This document shows positions 15,396-24,620 of a DNA stretch of 64,000 nt, in pieces. The stretch comes from Halobacteriovorax marinus SJ (lineage in GTDB: Bacteria > Bdellovibrionota > Bacteriovoracia > Bacteriovoracales > Bacteriovoracaceae), in assembly GCF_000210915.2 (NCBI RefSeq), contig NC_016620.1, positions 434,001-498,000 of the forward strand, read 5' to 3'. The notes under the pieces are model-generated. The model had not been told where the DNA came from and searched no databases. It saw only the letters and a program-made list of their open reading frames with translations. Position numbers and translations under genes: made by a program. Position 1 is the first letter of the stretch; each line of letters opens with the position of its first letter.

Positions 15396-17278
15396 AAGTA
15401 ATAAGAGAGGGAAGCTTCAGATTGATTACTTCTCTTTTCCTTAACCCACTCTACAGTTACGGCCATTGAAGGAATAAAAGTGTAGCGAAGTCTTGAACCA
15501 TATCGATATGTCTTCTTCTCGTGTGCAGGAAATCTCCATTTGTAATCACCAAAGAATCCAAGTTTGAAGCTCTCTTCTGTGTTAAAGATTAATTCAGCTT
15601 CTGGTCCAATACCTAATCTCGCACCTTCTTTAGAAAGCTCTTTATGAAGATCAACATCTGTCGTGATAAAGAAGTAACTCTTAAAGTATTTCCCCATCAT
15701 AGAGGCTCCACCACCAACTTCAAAACCTGGAGCAAGACATTGAGCACACCCACTGTCTTTAATTGTTTCTAGCCCAGCATTAAACTTCCACGATAAATTG
15801 GAGAAATATTTCTTAATAGGACTTAGAGAAATAACGTTAACAACTTTTAAGCTATCTATTATGACTTTAGAATCTTCTTTCTTAAGTTCATCCTTATTGA
15901 AGAACTTAAGTTTTAAATTCATCATCTCCATTGTTGCCTGTGGATTTTGACCAATATCAGAATCATAGAAATCGTGAAGAGTGAAGCGGTAGGAGAGAGT
16001 TTGATAAAAACCTCTCTTATCATCTTCTCCGGCCCCTAGAGTAAATCTTCTTGAACCGTGCCCTCTCTCTGGTCTTTCTCTTTCAATGATAGGGTAAGTT
16101 TTCTCAGTATTTTGAATACCTGTTTCTGATCTACTGATAAGAAGATCTTGTTTCCACTTTGTGGCCTCTTTTTTCTCAAGTAAAATCTCTTCACTGTACT
16201 TATAGTCTAGGTAATCAATTGCAGTATCTAGAATCTTGGCCTTATCTTCATTCCCTAGTTCTTTAAGAGAGTCTGCATTTTTATCCTGTATAACGACTTT
16301 AAAGAGCTCTTCTTGCTCTTTATTAAGCTTAGATACAGAGTCCTTAGCAATTCTCATTTTAGAAGGCCTATAGCCAATTCTCTTTATTAAACCTGGTGTA
16401 TTTTTTAAGGTTTTAATCGTATCTACTGGAAGAACGAAAGTTGGATTTCTCTGGGCAAGATCCCATTTCTCATTGGCAACATCAAGTAAGCCTAGCATGT
16501 GGTAGGAACAGTTTTCAGTTAAGTAGAAATAATTGAAGTAGGTTTGACCCATTTCCCAAATATGAGCAACAACTGTATCGACTTCTTCCTGAGTGAGATT
16601 TAAATCATAACTCCAAAGATCTCTAGATTCATAATCGTTATACTCTCTTACTTTATAGAAGTATGGCATGGCCGCGAATTCGCCTTTAAAGCCACCTGCA
16701 AATCCCATAATTGCGTAGAGTAGGGAATTGCTGGTTGTAACTGTAGCAGAGTAGTTAACTGCATAATCAAGTAATTCAAAATTCTGATCTTCGGTTGCAG
16801 AGTTTCTCACTGACTTATTAAGTCTCATGAAAGTATGCCCAAATGCAGAGGCCGGAGTATCTAAGAAGTAAGAAGAGAAAACAATAGAAATAGATTTTGC
16901 ATTTACTTTATTCTTAAATTTTTCAAACTTCTCACAATTACTTCCAATATGATTTTTATTAATAAGACCTTCGTTTAAGAGAAATCTTGTTCTCGCAGGA
17001 AATCTACACTCAGGCCTCTTTGAACTATCTTTAAACTCAGATTTGCTTACTTTAAAATTTTTAATATTTTCTTCAAGCTCTAGAAGAGGATTACTCTTTC
17101 CCTCTGTATGAAAGAAGAAAGAGGGCTCATCAGCTTCACTAGTATAACCAGAAAAAATATTTTTCTTATAGTGAAGTAAGTTTAACCACTTCTTTGAATA
17201 AGCAATTTCTTCAAGTGAGTTTTGAGCAAGTGAATTTGAGAGAAAGAAAAATGAGAGTAATAGTAGTGCCGTTTTCAT
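15392..17278 (-). CDS. DUF4105 / Lnb-type periplasmic protein with a C-terminal beta-barrel-like region
   Basis: A signal peptide (MKTALLLLSFFFLSNSLAQ) leads to the DUF4105 domain: SAFGHTFMRL with His148 and TENCSYHMLGLL with Cys257, a papain/NlpC-like His-Cys pair. The same domain occurs in Bacteroides Lnb, a lipoprotein N-acyltransferase. Residues about 390-628 are rich in alternating strands and end in a Phe-terminal strand (SLSYYF), suggesting an outer-membrane barrel. Whether it acylates lipoproteins is inference. No Shine-Dalgarno precedes the ATG, which lies 14 bases past the hairpin that ends the DUF3015 gene. It shares TTAA stop bases with the convergent lipoprotein gene. Confidence 0.75.
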   Translation of the reverse strand: MKTALLLLSFFFLSNSLAQNSLEEIAYSKKWLNLLHYKKNIFSGYTSEADEPSFFFHTEGKSNPLLELEENIKNFKVSKSEFKDSSKRPECRFPARTRFLLNEGLINKNHIGSNCEKFEKFKNKVNAKSISIVFSSYFLDTPASAFGHTFMRLNKSVRNSATEDQNFELLDYAVNYSATVTTSNSLLYAIMGFAGGFKGEFAAMPYFYKVREYNDYESRDLWSYDLNLTQEEVDTVVAHIWEMGQTYFNYFYLTENCSYHMLGLLDVANEKWDLAQRNPTFVLPVDTIKTLKNTPGLIKRIGYRPSKMRIAKDSVSKLNKEQEELFKVVIQDKNADSLKELGNEDKAKILDTAIDYLDYKYSEEILLEKKEATKWKQDLLISRSETGIQNTEKTYPIIERERPERGHGSRRFTLGAGEDDKRGFYQTLSYRFTLHDFYDSDIGQNPQATMEMMNLKLKFFNKDELKKEDSKVIIDSLKVVNVISLSPIKKYFSNLSWKFNAGLETIKDSGCAQCLAPGFEVGGGASMMGKYFKSYFFITTDVDLHKELSKEGARLGIGPEAELIFNTEESFKLGFFGDYKWRFPAHEKKTYRYGSRLRYTFIPSMAVTVEWVKEKRSNQSEASLSYYF

Positions 17279-17291
17279 GGCAAAAAGAATA

Positions 17292-17318
17292 TCACTGGAA
17301 GCTTAACACTTCCAGTGA
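17292..17318 (-). terminator. Terminator after the DUF3015 gene
   Basis: CACTGGAAG (17293-17301) pairs perfectly with CTTCCAGTG (17309-17317), extended by a T-A pair, with loop CTTAACA. The minus-strand tail reads ATATTCTTTTTG, directly before the ATG of the DUF4105 gene. Confidence 0.75.
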
Positions 17319-17336
17319 ATTTAAATCATGATCTAA

Positions 17337-17798
17337 TTAGATACAAGCTTTGTTAGTTTCGATAACGTTTCTGATGCTCATGTCAATTTGAGTAGCTTCT
17401 ACGTTCTCTGAAGCGAAGATAGTCTTGTAGTTCTTCTGAAGAGCTGAACCAACTGCTTTAAGGTTTGTACATCCGTACATTCTTGAAAGTGAAGCAAGAG
17501 TTGCACCTTGTCCACGAGCGATGTCGTTAGAAAGAGCTACTTTGTTTGCTTTGATAAATACTGCATTGGCCTGTCCACCCATTCCGTCTAGTTCACAGTT
17601 AGAAGTACCAGAAGTCATACCAAAAGTTTGGTTACCAGAAAGACCGTTTGTAGTTGCTCCAAGAACTTGGTGCATAAGGCTTGATCCGTCAGTGAAAAGA
17701 GTTGAACCTAGTCCACAACCTTGTGCTTGGTAAGAAGCTGCAGAAGCAGAAACAGACATTAAACCACCAGCAACTAATCCTAAAATAATTTTTTTCAT
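17337..17798 (-). CDS. DUF3015 family exported protein
   Basis: A signal peptide (MKKIILGLVAGGLMSVSASA) and the family signature QGCGLGSTLF plus NGLSGNQTFGMTSGTSNC identify DUF3015. Cysteines at the front, middle and end of the mature part probably form disulfides. 153 residues, normal length. The function is unknown; members are common in marine gammaproteobacteria and Bdellovibrio-like bacteria. A strong Shine-Dalgarno (GGAGGA) and a codon-biased, highly regular sequence suggest strong expression. Confidence 0.85.
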   Translation of the reverse strand: MKKIILGLVAGGLMSVSASAASYQAQGCGLGSTLFTDGSSLMHQVLGATTNGLSGNQTFGMTSGTSNCELDGMGGQANAVFIKANKVALSNDIARGQGATLASLSRMYGCTNLKAVGSALQKNYKTIFASENVEATQIDMSIRNVIETNKACI

Positions 17799-17906
17799 TC
17801 ATTCCTCCGTGAAATTTTATTATGAATGGATTTGATAATATAAAAATGTAACAGAGATCAACCTCTGTCACAACAGGAAAATTAAAGAAATTTTGTTAAT
17901 ACCTGA

Positions 17907-18581
17907 CTAGATTCTTAAGATATAACCACGTGATTTAATGGTCTTTATATTTGAAGAAAATGGTTTTAGTTTCTTTCTTAAGTTGGAGAGGTGAGTATCA
18001 ATATTTTGATTCTGAACGTGAACATTTGGCCATAGAAGGTTTCCTAAATACTCTCTTGAGAAAATTTTATTTGGGCTCTTTGAAAGAAGATGAATAATTT
18101 TAAATTCAATTGGAGTGAGTTGAATTCTCTTTTCTCCAACTTCTGCCATTTGTACTTCTGTGTAGAGTTTAAAGCCATCAAAAGAAATCGTTTCTTCTGT
18201 GCTATTGCTTCCTCTTTTTGTAATAATTTTATTCTTTATTCGAGCAACCAATTCATTAAGAGAAACAGGTTTAACGATAAAGTCATCAGCACCTAGCTCC
18301 ATACCTTGAACAACAACATCTTCAGATGGATCACCTGTTAAGAAAATAACAGGAAGCTCTGGGTGAGTGTCTTTGAATTTTCCATAAAGTTCAAAACCAT
18401 TCATCGTAGGCATGTGAAGGTCTAATAGGACTAGATCTGTTTTTTTAGAGTTTAAGTAACCAATGAGTTCAACGGGATTTTGAATGAGCTCTAAATCAAA
18501 GTTTGACTCTAGAAGCTCTTTGTAACTTAGTAGATTGTCCTGAACATCATCAACTATAGTTACGTGCATTTTCTCACCCAT
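17907..18581 (-). CDS. OmpR-family response regulator
   Basis: A receiver domain (residues 6-120) with the acidic pocket IVDD, phosphoacceptor Asp54 in VLLDLHMP, and the KP switch lysine (FIVKPVSL). It is followed by an OmpR-type winged helix (LTPIEFKIIHLL...HLSNLRKKL...TIKSRGYIL). The cognate kinase is not next to it, so it is an orphan within this window. GGAG lies five bases before the ATG at 18581; an internal Met at position 5 is an alternative start. Confidence 0.9.
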   Translation of the reverse strand: MGEKMHVTIVDDVQDNLLSYKELLESNFDLELIQNPVELIGYLNSKKTDLVLLDLHMPTMNGFELYGKFKDTHPELPVIFLTGDPSEDVVVQGMELGADDFIVKPVSLNELVARIKNKIITKRGSNSTEETISFDGFKLYTEVQMAEVGEKRIQLTPIEFKIIHLLSKSPNKIFSREYLGNLLWPNVHVQNQNIDTHLSNLRKKLKPFSSNIKTIKSRGYILRI

Positions 18582-18750
18582 TTTCTACTCCGTGACCCTT
18601 TGGTCAACAACCTTAAATGCAGATAGCTCCTTAAGGTTAGTTGCATAACTTATTCTATTTATATAAATTTAAGTTTATATATTACTGGAGTCAATGAATT
18701 TAGTTTTAAAAATGAACTAATCTTAAGATTTCTTAAGGTTGCGGGGTAAA

Positions 18751-19116
18751 ATGGAAAAAACACTCAATATTTCAATGTGGCAAAAGCGCCTAGAAGACTT
18801 TGCAAAAGAAAGAGATTGGGATCAATTTCATAACCCTAAGAATCTGGCCATGGCGTTGAGCGTAGAGTCATCTGAGCTTGTAGAAATTTTCCAATGGCTC
18901 AGTAGCGAGCAGAGCGAGAATTTAGATGAGAAGAGTCTAGAGAATACTACTCACGAAATGGCAGATATTTTACTTTATTTAATAAGATTGAGTTCTAAAT
19001 TGAATATTGATCTTGAAGATGCACTTGAAAAGAAATTTGAAATCAATAAGAGCAAGTACCCCGTGGAGTTGGCCCGAGGTACTGCTAAGAAGTATAGTGA
19101 ATTAAAGTCCGAGTAA
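18751..19116 (+). CDS. MazG-like nucleotide pyrophosphohydrolase (RS21-C6/dCTPase type)
   Basis: A 121-residue all-alpha NTP pyrophosphatase. The metal-binding motif ESSELVEIFQW with the downstream HEMADILLYLIRL (ExxE...ExxD) matches the RS21-C6/MazG-like group that hydrolyses damaged or excess dNTPs, dCTP in the best studied cases. The ATG at 18751 with a GGGG site is preferred over the TTG at 18739. It overlaps the convergent chalcone isomerase-like gene by 15 bases. Confidence 0.85.
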   Translation: MEKTLNISMWQKRLEDFAKERDWDQFHNPKNLAMALSVESSELVEIFQWLSSEQSENLDEKSLENTTHEMADILLYLIRLSSKLNIDLEDALEKKFEINKSKYPVELARGTAKKYSELKSE

Positions 19117-19653
19117 TCCGTCCTTAAGACCTTTATCGGTAGCATTGATAAACCAAACTGAGAGCATGGCCTTAGAGAAGTCAGCTCCGTTAATTTTCTC
19201 AAGGGCCTTTCCATTAATTGTTGATTCAACACCATCGGCCAGAAAGTTGAATGTCATCTTCTGTCCCTTTTTAATATCTGTAAAATAAGTGTAGAACTTC
19301 TCAATACGGTCTTTGAGTTTTGGCATATCATCTGCTTTTACTGAATTTTTGAAAGCGTCCTTCCATCCGCCAATAAGATCATCTGCATCTACGTCTCTTA
19401 CAAACTCCATTATGATTTGCTTGGGAGATTGATCATTAAGAAAAGTCTTATAGTCCGAACTTTTCTTTTGCATATAGAGTCCGCCAACATAAACTTTAAT
19501 ACCAAGCCATGTGGCTTTTCTCGTTCCTAGTCCATTGAGAACAAGTTCCTTTCCACTTAGCTTAACAGTGTCGGGCAGAGTTATACCATCTTGAGTAGCG
19601 GCACTAATACTTAAGTTAAATAGAAATAGAATTGAAATTAGAATCTTATTCAT
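19102..19653 (-). CDS. Exported chalcone isomerase-like protein
   Basis: A signal peptide (MNKILISILFLFNLSISA) followed by the chalcone-isomerase-like fold: LNGLGTRKATWLGIKVYVGGLYM and the later VWFINATDKGLKDGLLG. Bacterial members lack a demonstrated isomerase role and may bind lipids or fatty acids in the periplasm. The ATG at 19653 has GGGAG upstream; the reading frame extends 11 codons further but without signals. 183 residues. Confidence 0.8.
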   Translation of the reverse strand: MNKILISILFLFNLSISAATQDGITLPDTVKLSGKELVLNGLGTRKATWLGIKVYVGGLYMQKKSSDYKTFLNDQSPKQIIMEFVRDVDADDLIGGWKDAFKNSVKADDMPKLKDRIEKFYTYFTDIKKGQKMTFNFLADGVESTINGKALEKINGADFSKAMLSVWFINATDKGLKDGLLGL

Positions 19654-19753
19654 TATTACTCCCTTTGTTTTCTTATAGTTTAGCACTAAATCGGCACTTG
19701 AGTAGCTATAGGCAACTAGGTTTCTTTTTTAAGTTACTATACAATCTTCTTCC

Positions 19754-19783
19754 ATAAAAAAGGCCACTATTTCTAGTGGCCTT
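19754..19783 (-). terminator. Terminator after typA
   Basis: AAGGCCACTA (19760-19769) pairs perfectly with TAGTGGCCTT (19774-19783) around TTTC. The minus-strand tail is TTTTTTATGG. Confidence 0.9.
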
Positions 19784-19806
19784 ATAAAGTATAAATTTAA
19801 AATAGA

Positions 19807-21636
19807 TTATTTTTTCTCGCCTCTAATAACAGATCTCTTGTTACCGGCAAGCTCTTTCTTTCTAACGCGAATATTTTCTGGAGTTACTTCAACCCATTCG
19901 TCATCATCAATCCAGTCCATGGCCCACTCAAGAGTTTTCTTAGGAACTGGAGGAAGAGCAATGTTTACATCCTTACCGGCCGTTCTAACACTTGATAGGT
20001 GCTTTTCACGAACACAGTTAACGTTTGTATCGTTAACTCTATTATGCTCACCAATAACCATTCCCTCATAACATTGATCACCTGGCTCAACGAACATTTT
20101 TCCATTATTTAATAAATTGAAGAGTGCGTATGGAGTAATCTTTCCTGCTCTATCCGCAATGATGGCTCCGTTTTGTCTAGAGAGCATTACACCTGCGTAC
20201 TCACCGTAACCAAGGTACTCAGAACTCATAAGTCCTTCACCTCTAGTGTCAGTTAGGAAAGTTGATCTATATCCAATAAGTCCACGAGAAGGAATTCTGA
20301 ATTCAACTCTTGTTCTATCTTCACCAATTGGCATCATATTACCCATGATCCCTTTTCTTACAGAGAGCTTTTCTGTAATTGGCCCTGTACAGTCACTTGG
20401 AATATCGAGAACAACATTTTCATATGGTTCAGTTTTAGCTCCACTCTCGTCAGTGCTAAAAAGTACTTCAGGTCTAGAGATCATTAACTCAAAGCCTTGT
20501 CTTCTGATTTCTTCAAATACGATTGCAAGTTGAAGCTCTCCACGACCTTTAAGCTTTAGAACTTTTGGATCATCTGTTGCTTCATATTGAAGGGCAACAT
20601 TGAGTCTACAAGCTTCTTGAAGAAGTTCTTCTAGTTTTCTAGAAGTTAGGTATTCACCTTCCTTACCAGAGTTTGGAGAAGTGTTAACTGAAACGTTTAC
20701 AGAAACTGTTGGTGGTTCAACTGAAATTCTTGGTAGTGGATCAATATCGCTTGGAGAACAAATTGTATCACCAATAGCATTTTCTTGAGAACCTGCAACG
20801 ATAACAATCTCTCCAGCAGATGCTGAATCAACTTCTTTAAATCCAATTTTGTCATAAATCTGAATAGAAGAAACTTTAAATGATTTATTCTTTCCAGCTT
20901 CATCACAACGGATGAAGTTTTGATTCTTAGTAATTGTTCCTCTACTAATTCTACCAACTAGAAGTGCACCGAGGTACTCAGAGTATGAAAGGTTTGTAAC
21001 TAGTAGTCTTAAATTATCACCTGCTTCAACTTGAGGCTCTGGGTAGAAATCAGAAACGATGAAATCAAGAATTGGATTCATGTCGCTTCTCTTTTCTGCT
21101 GGGTCTAAAGTCGCCCAACCTTCTTTTGCAGAGGCGTAGATAATAGGGATATCTAGGTCATAGTCTTCTAATTCAAGTTGGTCGGCCATCTCTAAGAAGA
21201 GATCTTCAATTTCAGATTTAACTTCTTCAATTCTCTCATCTGGTCTGTCGATTTTGTTAATGATCACACCAATTTTTATTCCTCTTGCGAGTGCCTTTTG
21301 AAGAACAAATCTCGTTTGTGGAAGTGGACCTTCTGCTGCATCAACAAGAAGAAGAACACCATCAACCATCATAAGTGATCTCTCAACTTCTCCACCAAAG
21401 TCGGCGTGGCCTGGAGTATCGAGAAGGTTTACTCTAAATCCTTTGTAATCAAAGGCACAGTTCTTAGCCGTGATTGTAATACCTCTTTCTTTTTCAATGT
21501 CCCCTGAGTCCATTACTCTTTCGTCGATCTTTTCTCTCTCACCAAAAGTTCCAGATTGTTTTAATAGTTCATCTACTAACGTAGTTTTTCCGTGGTCAAC
21601 GTGAGCGACGACCGCAATGTTTTTCAAATTAGACAT
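19807..21636 (-). CDS. typA: TypA/BipA ribosome-associated GTPase
   Basis: A translation-factor GTPase that binds the 70S ribosome and assists ribosome assembly and stress growth. G1 AHVDHGKTT (11-19), G3 DTPGHADFGGEVERSL and G4 NKIDRPD are intact. The EF-G-like domains and the TypA-specific C-terminal segment (RGLIGYRSTFLTDTRGEG, GKDVNIALPPVPKKTLEWAMDWIDDDEWVEVTP) follow. 609 residues, normal. GGGA lies seven bases before the ATG. Confidence 0.96.
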   Translation of the reverse strand: MSNLKNIAVVAHVDHGKTTLVDELLKQSGTFGEREKIDERVMDSGDIEKERGITITAKNCAFDYKGFRVNLLDTPGHADFGGEVERSLMMVDGVLLLVDAAEGPLPQTRFVLQKALARGIKIGVIINKIDRPDERIEEVKSEIEDLFLEMADQLELEDYDLDIPIIYASAKEGWATLDPAEKRSDMNPILDFIVSDFYPEPQVEAGDNLRLLVTNLSYSEYLGALLVGRISRGTITKNQNFIRCDEAGKNKSFKVSSIQIYDKIGFKEVDSASAGEIVIVAGSQENAIGDTICSPSDIDPLPRISVEPPTVSVNVSVNTSPNSGKEGEYLTSRKLEELLQEACRLNVALQYEATDDPKVLKLKGRGELQLAIVFEEIRRQGFELMISRPEVLFSTDESGAKTEPYENVVLDIPSDCTGPITEKLSVRKGIMGNMMPIGEDRTRVEFRIPSRGLIGYRSTFLTDTRGEGLMSSEYLGYGEYAGVMLSRQNGAIIADRAGKITPYALFNLLNNGKMFVEPGDQCYEGMVIGEHNRVNDTNVNCVREKHLSSVRTAGKDVNIALPPVPKKTLEWAMDWIDDDEWVEVTPENIRVRKKELAGNKRSVIRGEKK

Positions 21637-21734
21637 ACAATTCCCTATAGGCTATGATGCTTGTTGTTAAAATATTATTATTTTTCACCCATCTTAATGG
21701 AATAGGTGGGCTTTGTAACTGAAAAGATTGCGCT

Positions 21735-23579
21735 ATGATTCAATTGAATAACATTTCTAAATCCTTTGGAGGCCAGAACCTCTATGAAGATATTTCGTTT
21801 ACTCTTGGGCCAAAAGAAAGAATTGGCCTGGTGGGAAGAAACGGTAGTGGAAAGTCCACGCTTTTTAAAATTATAACTGGGGAAATGTCCTATGACGGGG
21901 GCAGTATTAATATTCCAAAGTCTTATAAAATTGGCTATTTAAGACAGCATTTGGAGTTTTCAAAGTCCACTGTTCTTGAAGAGTGTATTGAGTCCTTGAG
22001 TGAAGAAGAGAAGTTTGATCACTACAAGGCCGAGAAGATACTCTCGGGTCTTGGCTTTAGTGAAGAGGATATGCAAAAGGAGCCGGCCAGCTTTTCTGGA
22101 GGCTATCAGATAAGAATCAATCTCACGAAGTGTCTTTTAGAGGCCCCAAATCTTTTACTTTTAGATGAGCCTACCAACTATTTGGATATTATCTCTCTTC
22201 GTTGGCTGAAAAATTTCTTAAAGAACTATCAAGGTGAAGTTATTCTCATCACCCACGATAGAGACTTTATGGATGATGTAGTTACTCATACGATGGGCCT
22301 TAGTCGTGGGGGGCTTAAGAAAATTAAAGGCGATACTGTTAAATTCTATGAAAGACTTCTAGAGGAAGAGCAGCTCTATGAGCAAACTCGCGCCAATCAA
22401 GAAAAGAAGAAAAAAGAATTGATGGCCTTTGTAGATAGATTTAGAGCGAAAGCTTCAAAGGCAACACAGGCCCAATCGAGATTAAAGCAATTGCAAAAAA
22501 TGGGAACGATGGATGAACTTTCTAAAGAAGGTAATCTTGGTTTTTCCTTTCGCTATACTGAGTGTCCAGGAAAAACAGTTCTAAATGCGGACAACCTTTC
22601 TTTTTCTTACGACGGAACTGAGCAGAACTTACTATTTAAAAATTTAAAACTAGATATTAAACGTGAAGACTGTATTGGAATTATTGGAAAAAATGGGAAA
22701 GGTAAATCGACTCTTTTAAATGTTCTTACTGGAGAGTTAAGTAAAAATAGTGGAGAGATAAAATATCATCCTTCAGCGCAAGTTGGTCATTTCGGTCAAA
22801 CCAATATTAATCGACTTTCTGATGCAAACTCAATTGTTGCAGAGATTACTTCCTCTAATTCTGATTTAGGTATTAGTGAAGTGCGCTCGATTTGTGGAAG
22901 TATGATGTTTGAAGGAGAGTTAGCTGATAAGAAAATTAGTGTTCTCTCTGGGGGGGAAAAATCTAGAGTAATGCTTGGAAAGATTCTTGCTCATAAATCT
23001 AATATTCTCTTTTTAGATGAACCTACCAATCACCTTGATATGGAGTCTGTTGAAACTCTTTGTGAGAAATTGGAGCAGTTTCCTGGGGCCATCGTCCTTG
23101 TAACCCACAATGAAATGTTTCTTAGAAGGTTGGCCAATAGGTTAGTTGTTTTCAGAGAGGGCGGAGCTGAAGTCTTTGAGGGAAGTTATGACGAATTCCT
23201 TGAGAAAGTAGGTTGGGAAGAGGAAAGTGCTGGCGAAGACGTTAGTGAAAAAGTGGAGAAAATATCTAGAAAAGATTTAAAGAGGCTAAGGGCAGATTTA
23301 ATAAGTGAGAGAAGTAAAGAGACGAAAGATTTAAAGAAGCGAATGGATGAACTCGAAAGTGATATATTTGCAAAAGAAGAAAAAATAGATGAGATCAACG
23401 ATCAAATGCTAGAGGCCAGTAGTAGTGGAGATAATAAGAAAATTTCTGAACTCTCTAGAAACTTGGGTGTTTTACAGAAATTATTAGATATTGAGTATGA
23501 AGAATTATCGACTATAACTGATAAACATGAGGAAATTATTCAGTCTTTCGAAGATAGGCTAAATGAACTAGAAAATTGA
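21735..23579 (+). CDS. ABC-F family ATPase (YheS/Uup group)
   Basis: Two ABC ATPase domains without membrane segments: Walker A GRNGSGKST and GKNGKGKST, signatures SFSGG and LSGGEKS, and Walker B LLLLDEPTNYLD and LFLDEPTNHLD. The linker FVDRFRAKASKATQAQSRLKQLQKM is the ABC-F interdomain arm that reaches the ribosomal P/E-site tRNA. A 100-residue charged C-terminal coiled coil resembles YheS or Uup. Its role is in translation rescue; drug protection is possible but unsupported here. The start lacks a clear Shine-Dalgarno. Confidence 0.88.
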   Translation: MIQLNNISKSFGGQNLYEDISFTLGPKERIGLVGRNGSGKSTLFKIITGEMSYDGGSINIPKSYKIGYLRQHLEFSKSTVLEECIESLSEEEKFDHYKAEKILSGLGFSEEDMQKEPASFSGGYQIRINLTKCLLEAPNLLLLDEPTNYLDIISLRWLKNFLKNYQGEVILITHDRDFMDDVVTHTMGLSRGGLKKIKGDTVKFYERLLEEEQLYEQTRANQEKKKKELMAFVDRFRAKASKATQAQSRLKQLQKMGTMDELSKEGNLGFSFRYTECPGKTVLNADNLSFSYDGTEQNLLFKNLKLDIKREDCIGIIGKNGKGKSTLLNVLTGELSKNSGEIKYHPSAQVGHFGQTNINRLSDANSIVAEITSSNSDLGISEVRSICGSMMFEGELADKKISVLSGGEKSRVMLGKILAHKSNILFLDEPTNHLDMESVETLCEKLEQFPGAIVLVTHNEMFLRRLANRLVVFREGGAEVFEGSYDEFLEKVGWEEESAGEDVSEKVEKISRKDLKRLRADLISERSKETKDLKKRMDELESDIFAKEEKIDEINDQMLEASSSGDNKKISELSRNLGVLQKLLDIEYEELSTITDKHEEIIQSFEDRLNELEN

Positions 23580-23601
23580 TTTAAATCTTATAAAATAAAC
23601 T

Positions 23602-23631
23602 TTGAAAAAGGCCCTAAATAGATAATGATAT
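23602..23631 (+). promoter_or_regulatory. Predicted promoter of the HTH-receiver-PilZ gene
   Basis: TTGAAA (23602-23607), an 18-base spacer and TGATAT (23626-23631) place transcription start at about 23638, on the start codon (23636). No Shine-Dalgarno is present, so the message is probably leaderless. Confidence 0.4.
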
Positions 23632-23635
23632 ATTC

Positions 23636-24619
23636 ATGAAAAAATTGGATCAAAAACAAATCATAGAGAATTTTGCTGATAATTTTAACTTAACTCCTAG
23701 AGAGACAGAAATAGTAGGGCAGCTGCTAAAGCAGATGACAAGTACGAAACAAATTTCAGAGTCTTTAGGGATAAGTACATCTACTGTTAGAAATCATTTC
23801 GAAAATATTTTTAGAAAAACAAATTGTGAAAATAAATGTGAAGTTGCTGTTCTTTTATATAAAGAATTATTTTCAAAGATGAAGAGTTTTCAATCTTTAG
23901 CAAGAACTCCAAAAGTTCTTGTTGTTGAAGATAATGAAGTAATGTGTGATGTGCTTGCTACATCAATCGAAAACCTTGGAATGATTGTTAGAAAACTTAC
24001 GGATGCGAAAGAAGTTTTAGCAACATTGGAATCAGAGCGCTTTGATTGTGTTGTTTCAGATATAAGAATGCCTGATATGGATGGCGTTGAACTACTATCA
24101 GAGATAAGAAAGTCACATCCAATTTGGCCATTTGTCATTCTAGTCTCTGGTCACCATGACTATGATATCGATGAGCTACTTAACTTTGGTGCAGTAGCCT
24201 ATGTTCAAAAACCTTTTAAGATAGATGAAATCTTTAAATTAATTTCTGATTACTTTATCGAGGACTTAATACAAAGAAATCAATCTATGATTGAGAGTAA
24301 AGAAATCCTTAGGGACTTCGAAAAAGAAGTTCTCGATCTAACTAAAGTCTCTGTTGGAACAGGGGGAGCTTTTATTTCTTTAGAAGATCTTCCAAAGATT
24401 GAAGATGCTAGTGTAGGAAGTTTCTATGCCTTTAATGTTAAGCTTGAAGGCGAAGTAAAGACTGTTCAAATTGCAGGTGAAGTTGTTTGGAAAAAAGGTC
24501 CAGAGATTCCTAACCCTGGAGTGGGAATTCGATTTGTATCCATCACTCCAAAGGTTGACGAGTATATAAAGAAATTTATTTCTAGAAATAGTATCTCTAG
24601 CTTTATTCCAAATATTTAA
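23636..24619 (+). CDS. LuxR-type HTH, receiver and PilZ domain protein
   Basis: Three domains in an unusual order. Residues 15-75 form a LuxR/NarL-type helix-turn-helix (LTPRETEIVGQLL...SLGISTSTVRNHFENIFRK). Residues 93-210 form a receiver with VVEDN, phosphoacceptor Asp142 and the KP lysine (YVQKPF). Residues 235-320 look like the myxococcal-type PilZ domain (GTGGAFISLED...GEVVWKKGPE...PGVGIRFV). The canonical RxxxR of c-di-GMP-binding PilZ is not obvious, so ligand binding is uncertain. It probably links a phosphorelay to transcription. No partner kinase is adjacent. Confidence 0.8.
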   Translation: MKKLDQKQIIENFADNFNLTPRETEIVGQLLKQMTSTKQISESLGISTSTVRNHFENIFRKTNCENKCEVAVLLYKELFSKMKSFQSLARTPKVLVVEDNEVMCDVLATSIENLGMIVRKLTDAKEVLATLESERFDCVVSDIRMPDMDGVELLSEIRKSHPIWPFVILVSGHHDYDIDELLNFGAVAYVQKPFKIDEIFKLISDYFIEDLIQRNQSMIESKEILRDFEKEVLDLTKVSVGTGGAFISLEDLPKIEDASVGSFYAFNVKLEGEVKTVQIAGEVVWKKGPEIPNPGVGIRFVSITPKVDEYIKKFISRNSISSFIPNI

Positions 24620-24620
24620 T

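Noticed and set aside
21735-23579. Drug-resistance ABC-F
   Set aside because: The interdomain arm and C-terminal coil look like housekeeping YheS/Uup, and no leader peptide typical of induced resistance genes is visible.
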